From assembly GCA_003993805.1 (NCBI GenBank), contig RSEF01000001.1:98342340-98406339 (forward strand): 64,000 nt of DNA, in the 5' to 3' direction. This document shows, one piece after another, positions 24,221-37,100 of the stretch (the first letter of the stretch is position 1; each line of letters begins with the position of its first letter). The DNA is from Himantopus leucocephalus. Its lineage: Eukaryota; Chordata; Aves; Charadriiformes; Recurvirostridae. The notes beneath the pieces were generated by a model, which saw nothing but the letters and a program-made list of their open reading frames with translations, did no database searches and was not told the origin of the DNA. A program made the position numbers and the translations under genes.

Positions 24221-27200
24221 CTGTAATTATTTTTACCTTCACTTTGGTAAAATTACCTTCCTTTGGTTCTTTTAAAAATATGCCTGCACAGATATAGACA
24301 TCTGCACACTGTTAAAAAGGAAAATAATTAAAAAAGCACCAAATAACTGAAAACAAACCAAAAAGTAGTTTCAAGCTGAATCGGGGCATTTTTCTATTTT
24401 TTTTTTTTGTGTTATTGTTTCACCCCTCTTCCCCACCCCCTCAAATCTGAGAAATTCTCATTATGATTCATCCCAGATGAATAATTTCCCGTTCCTCTCT
24501 AAATTATACTACACATTGTTAGCCTGACACTGCTGTAAAACCTTAGGAGTTTCACAAAGGGCCCCTTGGGCAGATACACATTGCTCATCCAGAGGGCTGC
24601 TGGAGAGGGCCATGTTAGAGGTGTGGGCATTGTTGGTTAGGAAAGGGCGGAGGGGGGTGGGTTATCTGCATACAGCAGGTATTGCCATCTCCTTTGAAAC
24701 AGTGGGAATCCACATGCTTCACGTGAGCCAGGACTGTGTTCTCACAAATAATGACTTGCATTAATAACGTTGTCAACCCCCAAGTGCTGGTGGCCTCTTT
24801 CCAGGTGCTAGTGGCTGAATTCAAAAGGGCTGATTCACATAAGGCTTGGAAAATAAAAACAAAAATCAAGAGGCTTATCGGAAGCTTTACCAACTCTTCT
24901 CAGAAACCTCATTAAGCTAGCCAAAGGAAAATGTTTAAAATCCTAGCTGCCACTGGAAGCATGTAAAATCAGCTGGACAACACAGAGGTGAATAGGCTAC
25001 AACGACCAAGTATACGTGGCCTGGTAGGAAGCAACAGGATGAAACAGCTTAGCCCTAAAACTAGTGCTCTCATACATTAATGAATTAAACAAACCCTAAA
25101 TTCCGGGCAAGATCCAGTGTGCATCACCCACTGGTGAACACCCACTTCATGTGTGATGATATGCTGTCCTGGGCAACAAGGACTGCAAGGTGAACCTGCA
25201 GTGTAACCTCTGCACTCTTGTGTGTCCTACCAGCACAACCTCTCCCTACGTTACCATCCCAAAGATCCTAAGGCACTTCCCACCAGAAGAGGTGACTGAT
25301 GAAAGATGATCCTGGTCATCTGTAAACAGCATCTATTTACACTTAATTTTATCCTGATTTTCTTTGGATCATGTGATCATACTGTCTGTATGTGAGTCTC
25401 TCCTAATAGCCATTGAGTCAATTGGCCAGTTTCAACCCAGTTTGGTAGAGGAGCACAAGTCTCAAAGATATTAAGCTCTGAACAGTTTTGTGGAAAAAGC
25501 CAGACAGGTAGAGGAGGGCCTTTTAATGTCTTTATGGGCAGAGCAGCTGTTGTGTGTGCTTGGCACTTAACAAACCCTGGAAGACCTACATGGGGGCTCA
25601 GTCTTGAGACACAAGTCTGCGGGAGACTAAGATTCTTCAATTTCACAGAACTAAGGTTTACATTAGACATTCAGGTCTCATCTGCCCTGGAAAGCTGAAG
25701 AAGTAGATGAATTACATCTTTATATGAGACAATAAAGCAAAATTCAAATGATGGCAATAAAGAAAGAATTTTTAGGCAGGGGTGAGACTCTCAATGAACC
25801 CCATGTCATTACTCCTGCCCTTTTATACCCATCTATAGGTATAGTTCTATGTTGGGTGCTATAGGATAGGGAGGACAGGAGCCACATGAGAGACATTAAT
25901 TTTTTTTCACAAGCCATCATATAAAAGATGCATTGGGTTGCCCCAGATTTTGCTGTAGGGGTACTGGATGGGAAAAGGCTGAAGAAGTTTGGTCCCCAGA
26001 CTACAGCCTTCGTGACACAGACATTTCTCTTGACCTAAAGTAAAGCCTTTTCTTACCTTCCCGCTTCAGCCTGTTTCTGTCCTCCACACAGCCAGGAGGT
26101 ACTTGAGAGATGCTACTGCTGAAAGAAAGAAATGTCCCTGTATCCATGCTGTGAGCTATATGGCTAACTCCTGGAGTCAAATGAAAACAAATGAGCCTTG
26201 ATTTACCTAAACACTACCCTGTGTTCTGCTAGTTCTTCTAGGCTTCATACAAACATCTCACTTTTTCTACATGCCCTTTTTCCTAAACAAGCATTGACAA
26301 AATCACATTTAATTTCAGGAGTAGTTAACATCTTGGTAAAAGGAAAACCTTTCTTAAAGAATTCACATCCATATCCTGCAATGCTTACAGTAAATATCCT
26401 TGAGGTTTTTCTCCACTGAAATGGGGCAATACTAGCCAGAACACCTCTGACATTTCTAAATGTTTGCTCACACGAGCATATACATTGCTTTAATGCTGGA
26501 AAAAACAGAACAGCCCCTTAAGGCAGGCTCATTTCTATTTGCATACAAGTAATAGTCCTGTTTGACTAAGCTACACAGCTTTCCAGCACTTTTACGTTAG
26601 TGTGACTGCATCCACACTAAGGGTGCCTGATAAAACAGCATAAAATCACTTTTCTAAATGAACAATTAGAAATGGACACAAAATTTGCATAGAGATAGCA
26701 AGCTAGGGAGAGATGAAATCCTTCTCCCCTTTGGGTTATCTTTGTACAGCAAGAAAATGAAAATTGGTGCTAACGTTTGTACAATTCTATAGGCATATGA
26801 AGTGGTATAAAAGTATTACCAATAAGTCAGGTATCAGTGTTAATATTATGGCACATAAATAAAAAAATATTCTGGATTCAGTTGTAGTGTAAAGCACGGG
26901 GGCCGTCTTGAGGGCCAAAGTAGAGACACTCATTGGGGTGAAGTTGGAGTCTGTCTCTACCCTGACAATTTCCTTCCTTATTCAAAGCAATTGTTTCTGC
27001 GTCTCATTTGCATAAGCACTTTGCTCATTAACATGCTGCAAAAGGAAAAATGAGCTGGGGGTGGGGAGAAGGAATGGGCTACTGATAGAATAAAAAACAT
27101 TTTAAACCAAGGAAGCAAGAAGGTCACATCATCCCCAGGACGATAAGAGCTGAGGTCAATGCAGGCCGTGGTGCCTCGCCGTCAAAATCACTCAGAAAAA

Positions 27201-27929
27201 GGAGCTGGAGCTGGCACTCATTCCTCACTCTTCTATATACACATGACTATCTCCCCTCTCCAGTTCTCCTTCCCTCGCCTGCCCCCTCCCACCACTTTCT
27301 CTCCGTGCTACTACTGCCTCTTTTAAGCCATAGCAATTTGGGCCAATTCTGCTCTCATCCCAGCTGGTTTGCATGTGCTGAGTCCATTTTCATCTGCCCC
27401 AGCAGAAAAAGAACCAGCCTTCCAGAACCAGAACCAGAACCAGGACCAGCCTTATTGGCTACTGCCCTTGAGGGACAAACCCACAGCAGGTGTAGAGAGG
27501 ACCTGAGGATCCACCCCCAAAATAGCACCTGGGGGGGCACAGAAGAGGTAGTTCAGTCTGGAACAGCCGCTCTGCTGTGCTATGTGTTAAGATTTGTGCT
27601 GGATTTGTGACAGCCATGGCAAGCACACTCAAGGGGGTGGAAGACAACAGAAGCTTCTGCCTGATGCTCCAGGCAGGACACATGGACAGTTCACGCTCTC
27701 AGCCAGTGGATATTGGCTCATGTCACTGGCTTGAGACAACATCTGGCTTCCTCACTCTTGCTCCTTCCCACTGGCTCTCTCCTATTACAAGGACAGTTTG
27801 CTGCTAACGTGGCTTCAGCCCAGGAAATAACTCCATTTCCAGTGCTGGCCAGACTCAGACTGAACAGCAAGGAAGCAATAAAAAGAAGAAAAAAAAAAAG
27901 AATAGGAATAAACAGAGAAGTGGGTTGAA
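24221..27929. other. Unique non-coding DNA
   Basis: No gene is supported. Open frames are at most 101 codons with no domain. There is a T-run at about 24398-24408 and a short hexamer repeat at 27422-27450. The octamer ATTTGCAT occurs three times (26537, 26683, 27006). The remainder shows nothing I can name. Confidence 0.55.
27422..27450. repeat. Hexamer tandem repeat (CCAGAA)n
   Basis: CCAGAA is repeated three times and then degenerates to CCAGGACCAG. Translated on the plus strand it gives an EPEPEPG run, which is a product of the repeat and not evidence of a coding exon. Confidence 0.85.
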
Positions 27930-28262
27930 GCACTACATAGTGCCATGGATAACGAGGCTGAAAGGGACATTACAAGATCATAGTCCTTTACGATGTCCTA
28001 ACCATTCTCACCATACTTGTTTAACCATGTTCTTAAAAAACCACCAGTGGTGGTCTCCACTGGTGTCCACTGCTCCTTCCCTACGTGATCTGCTCCAGGG
28101 AGTATTTGCCCTTACCACTGGAGAATCCATCCCAGTGAATCTCTCTTGCAATAAAAACCTGCTATTTTTTGTCCTTACCAACAGGACCAGGAAAAGATGG
28201 TTGCCTTTGGTTTTGCAGCAGCTTTCAGCATTTTGGAAGCTATTTTCACCAGTGTTCATTCG
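27930..28262 (-). mobile_element. Ancient CR1/L3-type LINE 3' tail
   Basis: Antisense tail of the same old LINE class as the element at 6.3 kb. The blocks are 'GGCTGAAAGGGACATTACAA', 'TTCTTAAAAAACCACCAGTG', 'CTCCAGGGAGTATTTGCCCT' and 'TGCAATAAAAACCTGCTATT', in the expected order for the reverse complement of the 3' region (TTAGGAAAAACTTCCT...GGAATAAATTGCCTAGGGAGG...TTTTTAAGA). No ORF2 motif is included. It is old: block order is preserved but sequence identity is low. Confidence 0.6.
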
Positions 28263-31200
28263 CACACATTGAAGGAACAAGACTGCTAACTGTAATGGAG
28301 ACAGGACTCAGACATAATTGGTCATGTAAGTGCAACTGACAGCAAATACTTGAGACAGGAACACACATTCATGTATTGTTTATATTAGACTACAGAAAAA
28401 CACAAGTACCATGTGTTAACTAGCACGTAGTGAGAAACAACTCATAACTGCCTTGCGTGCTTTTGCAGTGTAAATGATGAAAATGAAGGAAGTATTGATG
28501 GACAGTTAAACCAGGAATCCTAAATCTTCTGTGCTCTCCCTCCTCTGCCTTTCCTACACCTTTTGGGTCCATAATTCTGCTGCTGGAACTTGTCAGGTAA
28601 CACAGGTCAGGTGAAGGCTCTTGATCTGATATCTCGGCAGTCTTGCAGTAGTCAGTACAGGAATGACAAAAGATCCCTCCCCAACCACCATCAGTGTCCA
28701 CAGAAGCAGCATCTCCTAGAACCCAGGAAAAGTGTCCCATACAGGGTGACTTCCAAACTGCATGAATAAAGGCTTCCTGTCACACTGAGAAACAGACCAT
28801 TTCAATTTATGAGTTTGGAAAGTATTGAACATGGCTCACATCTTCATGAGTGACACTATTAGCCTAAACACAGCAGTGACGGTTCCCACCTCTACGAACT
28901 TCACATGCTAGAGCAAAACCTAATTGGTTCAGTTTCCCAACCTTGCCACTTAGAGCCCAGTCTGCACAGAAATGCTGATTTGGCCGTTGGCTAATTAACA
29001 TAGCTAGTCCACACCAGGTGTGAAATGATGAAAAAACCTCCACCCACAGCATGCGTTGCTTTAGCTACACTCCATTGTAGATGTGATTACATCATTATCA
29101 CATCACTGAAGGTGTAATAACAGCACATACAGACACGCCTATGTTAGCTTTCAATGAACAATGGAGCCAGTGCAACATGGAGCTCACTGAGAGCAAAGTG
29201 CCCCTCAAAAAATACCCAAGTGTTTAGAAGGCAGCACTGAAGGCTATGCGGTACCATGGCTGCTGGTACCAAATACAGTTTGGTAATGAGCAGAGCTAAC
29301 CATGCAGCTGTCAGATCTCTGTGGAGACACGATAACCCTCCAACTTTCAGGTAAACTGATGCAAGTTCTCATGGCCTTGGGAACTGATGCACACGTCGCT
29401 TAATTCAGCAAAGCTCCACTGCCCTCAGTCGAGTTACGTTATTTGCAGCACAAACCCAGCCTGTGCTGGAGAAGCAAAGCCAGGTATTTATTGAATAATA
29501 TGAAGGAAGTGTACCATCCTACAGTAGACAGGGAATTACTTCATTTCTATAGGCCACATTATTATGCAAATAATCATCTTTGCTGTCATAAAACTTGATA
29601 GATCAGGACATAAAATTTAGGAGGTGATGAGCTTAGCACGCTGTTCTCTGTAAGTGCAGGTGTAGCAAGTGTGCCTGTGGTTTGTCAAGGCCATGGGAAC
29701 TGTGCTCCTCATGCCTCCACAAGAGATTTTCGGTACTGCCCCGCAGCTTTGCTTTTTAGGCACTGTCTCTTTGTTTTGTTTTGCAAAGGGTCAGCAGCAC
29801 ACTATGCTCACAACAGCAGCCTCCAGGCAGCCCATCACCACGGTGCTGCTGACGTTTCAGTGCAGAGTGCTTTAAAGCTAAGAAAGTATTTTTATGGGGT
29901 GTTAATAGTCCCACGAAGTTGACTTCCCCAGTGACCCAGGCGAGGTGTAGCAAATGAACTGAGTTGTTTTACTAGACACCACCAATTGTGATAGAGACAG
30001 TGTCTAAATCTTCAGAAGTGTTCGATTGGAGAGAAATCTTATTTGGCATGTAGTCAATAGCCCAGTGAAAGAACAGAGCGTTGTCCAGCAGCATCCCCAG
30101 AGGTATCTGGCACATGTAACAGAGGCTGGGGATAATAAAAAAAAAATCCCCAACTTGGATTTTCAGAATGCTAATCAGGTTTACATTTCACTGGAGGAAA
30201 ACAATACTTTCTGTTTTTGTCTGTTTCCCAAGGCTGTTGAGACACCCAGAATCTGTCAACTAGCCACAACAAATAAATTGAGAAGTGTGATGTTGCAGAG
30301 GAAGGATCTTATCCTATGTTGGGCAGAAAAGCCACCATAAAAGGGATTAGACAAACTCTTCAAGTGGAGCTAAACAATATGGAGTATGTGTTCAGTGGGC
30401 TGAACAATGTCTGACACAGGTAGTCCATAAATATTCGATCCCTGGAGGCTAGAAGCACATCCCAAAGAAATAATTTCTCTATACTTGCCAGTTTTTCATA
30501 CGCTTCCTGGAAAAGGAACTAGTACTGGCTACTGGCTTATTTATCTGTTTTTTTCTATTTAAAGATATTTTATTTTAAGATGTCATGTTTCAAGTTGTTC
30601 CATTTCAGGCCCTTAGTTGTGCCTAAATGAATGATCGTTGCTGTTCCTTGAAAAGAAGTTTCTTCAACAATCTCTGTTTTATTGGTAGATTAGTTGTGGC
30701 TTGAAAATAATGGCATCACTCTCTTTCATGGCTTTCTCAAATACCTGGATCAAGTCACAACAACATACCCAGTGGCATTCCCAGGGGATAACAGCTTTAA
30801 AGTTTGTAGAGTTGGTACCAGCTTCCAAAGACCATTGTACACATACACATAAACTCTTGCCTAGGCCATATCTCTCATTTCCCCTTGTGTCCACTTCACT
30901 CTCAGGTTTGGGGCTGGCTGTAGCCAATGTGCAATAAGGATTTGTTCCAGGTCTCTGATGCCTCCAGACTACAGCCCCAATGAAAAGGCGTCTACAAGAG
31001 CATGGAGCAGATTTCACAGCAAAACATTCCCAACAGAGCTTATAGGCAGGGTCATGTGGCCACTTTACTAATCGATGGACTGGCAGCACTACCGTGCTTC
31101 AAGCTATTAAAAAAAATCACCGTGCAAGCTTGGATGGAAAAAGGGGTGTGTGCGTGTATGTGTGTGATCGACCAGCCCCAACAGAGCTGTGTGCAGAGAA

Positions 31201-31498
31201 GCTGTAAAGAAAGGGATGGAGCAGCAGGAGAGTATGCCCACAGGAAGGGTGTGCAGTGAAATAACATATGAAGGGAAAGACTGTTTTGCCCTATCCCTGA
31301 ATATAGTGTGCCATTGTCTAAGTCTAAGGGTTAAAAATACAGGCATGGCTGCAATCGGGTGCTTCCTGAGCAGTGTTCAGTATAAAAATGGAAGCAGGAG
31401 TCAAGGAATTTGAGGCAATTTCCTGGAATCCCTTAGGAGAGACTGAATTTAGCTTGGCTGACTTGCCCCCTGCTGAGAAAAAATTATTCTTCACTCAG

Positions 31499-31526
31499 AA
31501 TAATAATACTAATTATTATTATTATG
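31499..31526. repeat. (AAT/ATT)n microsatellite, self-complementary
   Basis: AATAATAATA is followed by CTAATTATTATTATTATG, so the two halves are partly complementary and can pair. It is a simple sequence. Confidence 0.8.
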
Positions 31527-32189
31527 ACTGCTTACATAATAGCATTACCTTTCAGTCGCCACCAAAATCCAAAACTTGTCATGCTGCACTTTTTATGCGT
31601 GGTGAAAAACCTTTTACATCTCTTTGGGACAAGATGGGATAGGAGAAATCTTACCATGACTCATGATGCAAGAGAGGTAGTAGAGCCAGTCATGGAAATC
31701 TCTTCCTCTGGTATCTCCCAGTGCAATTATCTATCTTCACATGTCTTACATCTGTTGGCTGGGAAAACTCCAAGATGCACTGAATTATTTTTCACCTCTT
31801 TTCTCACTGAACCATCAAGTTGAAGGAAATGCATAAGGCTACAGCAAGCTTTCAGATTATCTTTCCATTACTTCCACTCTTTGATTACCCTGCACCATGA
31901 AGTTGACAGTAACAGGTTTAGTTTTGGCCTAATGGGAGGGAGGCATAAGGTGGCGCTGAAGGCACAGAGAAATACCCACTATGAAATCTAGAAAAGTGCT
32001 TCTAGTTACCAGGTTTAGCTCTGTTATTCATTTTTAGTGGAGGATAGAGTCACCTTGGACGGGACATGGGAACTGGTCATTGGTGTCCCCCTGCTCCAAG
32101 TCCTGCACAGGAAAAGCCTTATTGAAGCTGCCTGACTTTGCACTGAAACAGGTAAGGAGCGCACATGAGCTCTGCTGCATAAACTCTGA

Positions 32190-32210
32190 ATAACAGCTGG
32201 AAGCTGTTAT
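32190..32210. repeat. Perfect 9-bp inverted repeat with 3-bp loop
   Basis: ATAACAGCT - GGA - AGCTGTTAT, arms at 32190-32198 and 32202-32210. Both arms carry CAGCTG-like E-box half sequence. No associated gene is visible. Confidence 0.7.
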
Positions 32211-33869
32211 ATCTCTAACCTTCCAGGGCAGATGATACATTAGAGATCTTCTTCTTGCCTTTGAAACACCTGGACTTTCAGCTGAGTAGTTCTGAGTCTT
32301 GCGATGCTGTGGGTTTAGCAAAAAAGTCTGTGGGAGCTTCCAATATTAACTGAAACTGTTTGCTCACCAACAGTGTATGATGTGCATTACACATGACAGA
32401 CAGCAGGGCCTAAAGACATAGAGCTATAAGAATCGATAACAGTCCAGACATCGAAAAAACATGCAGACCCTGAAGAAGTTAAAAAAAAATTCCCACTGGT
32501 TCCATTTCTTTGTTCCCTGGGGGGATCCTCTCCATTTTTAATTTGTGGTGTGCTTTGTTGCTGGCCGGAGGGTGCCACAAGGCATCCAAGACACTAATCT
32601 TTCTAATAAAATATTTCCTTCTGGATAGAGAAAGTGCCAGCAGTTTAAAAAAAGAGAGAAAGAGAGCAATCTCAAAATCAGCTTGCAACTGATAAGAATA
32701 GAAAGGTCAAGTTCTTCTCAGCATAGCTGATATTTGATTCCATATTCACATCTCATTGCCTCACGTCAAGAATAAGAAGTGAAAAACTCGTCTCACGGAT
32801 CAACAAGCGTCACCCGCCATGGAAGAAGATTCTGGGACAGGAGCCCAAGTCTGTGAGAAAAGACACTTGGGTTACCCAACTGCATCTGTCACTGACCTGT
32901 AAATCACCTTCTCTAGCAATGTCCGGAGTTCTCAAGCTTTGAGGCAGAGCCAGCAATGCTTAGCAAGATTGTGAGGCAAATACCAGTTGCAGAAAGCAGA
33001 ACCAAGAGCTTCAGGGGGCTTCAGCATCCAACTCCATCAAGCAATAATACACAGGCAAAACCTCGGTGGCCTTTTACAACCTTCTGGAAAGGTGTGGTTA
33101 AACAGCACCAATCAACAAAAGAGACAGGAGGAGCAGCAAACTGGTTAGAGCACAACTCCTCGCAGGTCTCAAGGAAGCAGCTCTGTGAGTTATATCTTCT
33201 TCGTTTCGCCCAAGGCTTCCAATTTCAAATGGAAACTACGGAGAGCAACTTTTCTGGAAATCAGATCCAGAATGCCTCAAATTAGAGATGTACTGCCTCC
33301 ACCCACCCGACACCTTTAAATGAAAATGTCAGCCTTAATTCATGAACGGTTTTTAAATCCTTTGACGGAAAGGACTTGAAAAGCAGTGGGTATTATTACC
33401 AGTGTTCGGTGATGTTTTCAGGCATGTGGCTATTTTGTGAGCATGCGATGCTCTCCCCCATCCTCCCACCCTGGAAAGTTATAATGTATCTCTGGGGCAG
33501 GTTGATATTTGCACTTTGTTGACACCCAATAAATAATAATCCAAATATTTGCACACATGGAATATTTTGCGACATTATAGAGCTGACAGACCCTGATTAT
33601 TCGGGAGCTGCTTTGTGCGCAGAGCTCCCATTGGTTTCAAAGTAAGTGCGGAGTTCAGAACAGCTGCAGAGTAAGACCCATGACATTTATGTTTATGAAA
33701 TAGGAGAGACCTTATCATTTGCTGGTTCTGTAGTCACAAAGCCAGCATAGCTGATGAGGGGCCTTTGCTGGTATCTTCAGTGTAATCACAATGTACACAA
33801 CTGAGGTGTCTTGGCAAGTAGTAAGTGAGCTAAGGAAAACAAAGGGAGATTAGCAAGGGGTGCTGCAGG

Positions 33870-34100
33870 GCAGGAGGGGGTTGCACTGGCAGAGCTGGAG
33901 CCGGGGTGGGGGGCTGCCCAGGGCTGGGAGAGCTGCAGGGGCTGGGGGACCCGAGGGGGCACTGGCAGCGTTGGCATGGGGAGCCCCAGGGCTGGGAGAT
34001 ATGGGGGGGGCGGCAAGGCAGGAGGGGGCACTGGAAGAGCTGAGTGTGGGGCTCTGGGTGGAAACAGCAGGAGTGCTTTGTGGGGGGCACTGGCACAGCC
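33870..34100. repeat. G-rich degenerate tandem repeat (minisatellite-like)
   Basis: The phrase GGGGG(TT)(G)CACTGG recurs at about 33876, 33955, 34024 and 34083, and 'CCCAGGGCTGGGAG' recurs at 33917 and 33985. The unit is therefore roughly 59-79 bp, about 3-4 copies, with strong drift. The plus strand has many runs of 3-8 G. Proline-rich minus-strand frames (81 and 88 codons) across it are by-products of the repeat. The repeat is sharply bounded by ordinary sequence on both sides. Confidence 0.75.
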
Positions 34101-37100
34101 AGCGTAGAAGCTAACAGAGCTCGTATGCCATCTGCTGCTACGCTATTAACTGCTATTAGTCACTGAGCTTCATGAGCATGAAATTTCCTTAGCTGCTGAA
34201 AAGGAAGGAGAAAAGCCTAGAATGTGGCTTAACTTTGATTAAGCACCAACAAATTTGGGACAATTTAAACAAGAGGGATTTCAAACATCTCATTGAAGCA
34301 TGTTGCAAAATTCCTTCCTTGCCTGGGGGAGGTACACACACGGAGTACGCCCCATTGTACTTCTCCTTCCACAGCACTTTTGTCAGCAAGATAAGGAGAA
34401 AGTATTTGCATGTGGTTAGGGAAGGAGCTATGGATTTGCTAAACGGATTTGTATCCTGTTCGGTTAGAGTGATATGGTTCAGCACATTCCCAAAAAGATG
34501 GAAGTAGACAGTAGTACGAATAGAAACAGCTTTCTCAATTATGGTAGTTAAGATAGATGTCGGTAGACTTATTAATCCTCATGCTTCAGGGCTTTTGCCG
34601 ATCAGCAGCTTGGGTCAGGAAGAAACATCCTACACCTTGTCATGGTGTAATGCCGCACAATTAGAATTGATGTCTCCTTCTCAAGCAGTAGCTTTGGCTA
34701 TTTGCTGGGGCTGGACAAGGGGCCTCTTGTGACCACACAAGGCAAAGTTTAGCTCTAAGAGAGCTAGAACTGCTCTGGGGACACAAAGGCTACCTTAATG
34801 TACGCAAGGACTAATGCGAAATGAAACTGTGGTTTTTCTTCCTGTGAGCACTCCCACTGAAGCCAGACTTGCGCTCCTCCAGTTGAGTGGGGAGGGAGAC
34901 GGAGGGTGGGAGCAGAGGCAACCTAATGTGGCTGTCACCCAGCCACAACACGGTGACACGGCTCGATTTAAACAGCAGGCTGGAGAACTAATGCATTTGC
35001 AGATAAAGGCTGAAGGCTCTGCTTTGAGAAAATTATAATCTCCTTCCTCAGACCGAGGGAGAAGTGAAATACATCTGCCAGATTATTAGCTGTGAACGAT
35101 TTGCTCAATCTTACTGAGAACACAGTACATATATAGCAAGATTTGTCCGCAACACAGGACCAGCCAGCATCCAGCAGTCCTATGCCAGTAGCAGGCCAGA
35201 ATTTGGTGACGGCCACACCAGCCCACCTGGGTGTCAGGCAGAAAAAACAGACCATTTTGTGCACGTGGGAGTCGTAGGGCATGGTTGGACTATGCAGTAA
35301 ATCTGATCCTGGGGCTATTAGGACTGGATCAAAGGCTCTGCAGCCATGTCAGGCGAACTGCTGAGCTGGTGTAAGTTCACTCTGTCGGAATGAATTTGTC
35401 CAAAACATTTTGACAAGGTAGGTTTGCTGTTTGCTTTTCTGTCAGATCAGGTACCATCTTTCTGCACCTCTTTAACTTTGCAGTGAATTGAGTGTCACCT
35501 GCCCTCCTGTCATTGGCATAAAAAGCATAAATCCCCTGGAAGATCTGCATCATACACTGTAATTCAACAGAGTTGTGCTCGTGTGCCTCAGCCACACCAA
35601 AATTGTGCTGGTGGGTGGTCTGGCCAGACTAAGCTCCAGTACAGACCACTGCGAAGCAGATCCTCAGCCAGCATTCCCCAGCCCTGTCCTGTAAGAGACC
35701 CTGTGCCTCCCTTATGTCTCTCTCATCTGCACCACTGAGGATCGGGCTCCCCTTTTGTTGACAGCCAGGCACCCGTGGCTTTCAGCACAGGGCAAAGTGA
35801 CTGGGAATTCAAGCTTTCCCAACTAACCACGTCCTAGCTGAGCCATTAAAGGAAGCTGTTCTCTCTTCATGACCATACATTACAGCCATTGTTAGTCAGT
35901 CATTGTAAAGTGCTCTTAGAGCAGTGGCAGATGTCCTATTACACTGAGAGAAGTAAGACACCTGGGTTCGTTACCACCTAATTAGGTTCTCCATGTGATT
36001 AACTACTTGTGCTGCAGACAAAGAAGCAAACTACCCAAATGAATGCCAGCAGAAGACAGGCTGGCATGGCAGCAGCAGGCACCTGACAGGCACACGCAGA
36101 TCTGTAACTCATCTGGCTTCCTGATGGAGAGTGAAGGATTTTTAGTAAAAGTTGTAAAACTATAATCAGAAACTCTGGTAGCATATGTTTTGCCTGAGTC
36201 ACAGTTAGGTCCCTGTGACTCCCACAAACCCTTGCCATCTCACATACAGAATCCATCTTGATATCTACCTCTGGCCCTTCTGACCTACCTAGACCTTTAT
36301 GCCTCCTCTGCAGAGCCCTCAACATCTTCCAGACAGCTCAGCATCTCCTCCTCAAAGCCACGTCCCCTTTCCCAGAAGGTGACACTTCTCTGCATCTTTC
36401 TGTACTCCTGTCCTCACAGCCTGTGCTGTCTCTCTTCATCAGACCATTTTGGTACTTTTTTCCTGTAAGAAAAGCTTCTGTTGGGGAAGCCCTTTTGGCT
36501 AGTCGTCAGATTTGGCTGTCTTCCTCTTCCCCTGGTTTCCTAAACGCAGCAAGGTAACAAAGCAAGTCTGCAAACCCACCTCTCTTCACTGAGAGCTTCC
36601 CAGCCTGCTAGAGCTGAGGCTGCAGTATTCCTGCACAAGCCTGAAGGCAGCAGGTTGGATTTCCTCTTGAGCGCCTGATCCAGCCCAAACACAGATCCAC
36701 ATTCAAACCGTCTGAAGCCTCCAATCAATCAGTGAATTGCGCTGAATGCCCTTAGGAAAAAAAGATCTTTGATGAGGCTTTGCTGCTAGCAACCAATCCA
36801 AATCCATTAGCTTTCACATCTGGAGTTCCAACGAACAATAAAAATGAGCTTGATGGCCTCAATCTTGTCCTCATTTTTCAGCATCACAATAACCTGGCTC
36901 CACTAAACACAATTCAGCATGATTGCCTGACTCTGCTCAGACTTCGGGGATACCCAGAGCCACTATAGCTGCCAAAGAGGGTCAGGACAGAGGGTGCTTT
37001 GGCAAAACTCTGTGTGCATGCACATATGCATATTAGGGAAAGATAAGAAGAACTGGAATTAGAGAGGACGCTGAAGGGTAGGATCAGGGTTATTGGCAGA

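Larger units (their letters stand above)
28263..33869. other. Unique non-coding DNA
   Basis: No gene is supported. The longest frame (136 codons, 31089-30679 -) has no recognisable domain. Landmarks are a TG-rich tract (31145-31167), an AT-rich ATT microsatellite (31499-31526), a hairpin (32190-32210), a CTCF-like site (31943-31956) and a 7-bp-arm inverted repeat GGGAGCT...AGCTCCC (33603-33629). Confidence 0.55.

Noticed and set aside
27305..27610. Frame with EPEPEPG run
   Set aside because: The run is the CCAGAA hexamer repeat, and the rest of the frame has no domain.
30679..31089. 136-codon minus-strand frame
   Set aside because: Cys/Trp-rich random-looking translation, with no domain and no exon signals.
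33786..34096. Proline-rich minus-strand frames resembling a PPP-rich protein
   Set aside because: They are produced by the G-rich tandem repeat on the other strand.
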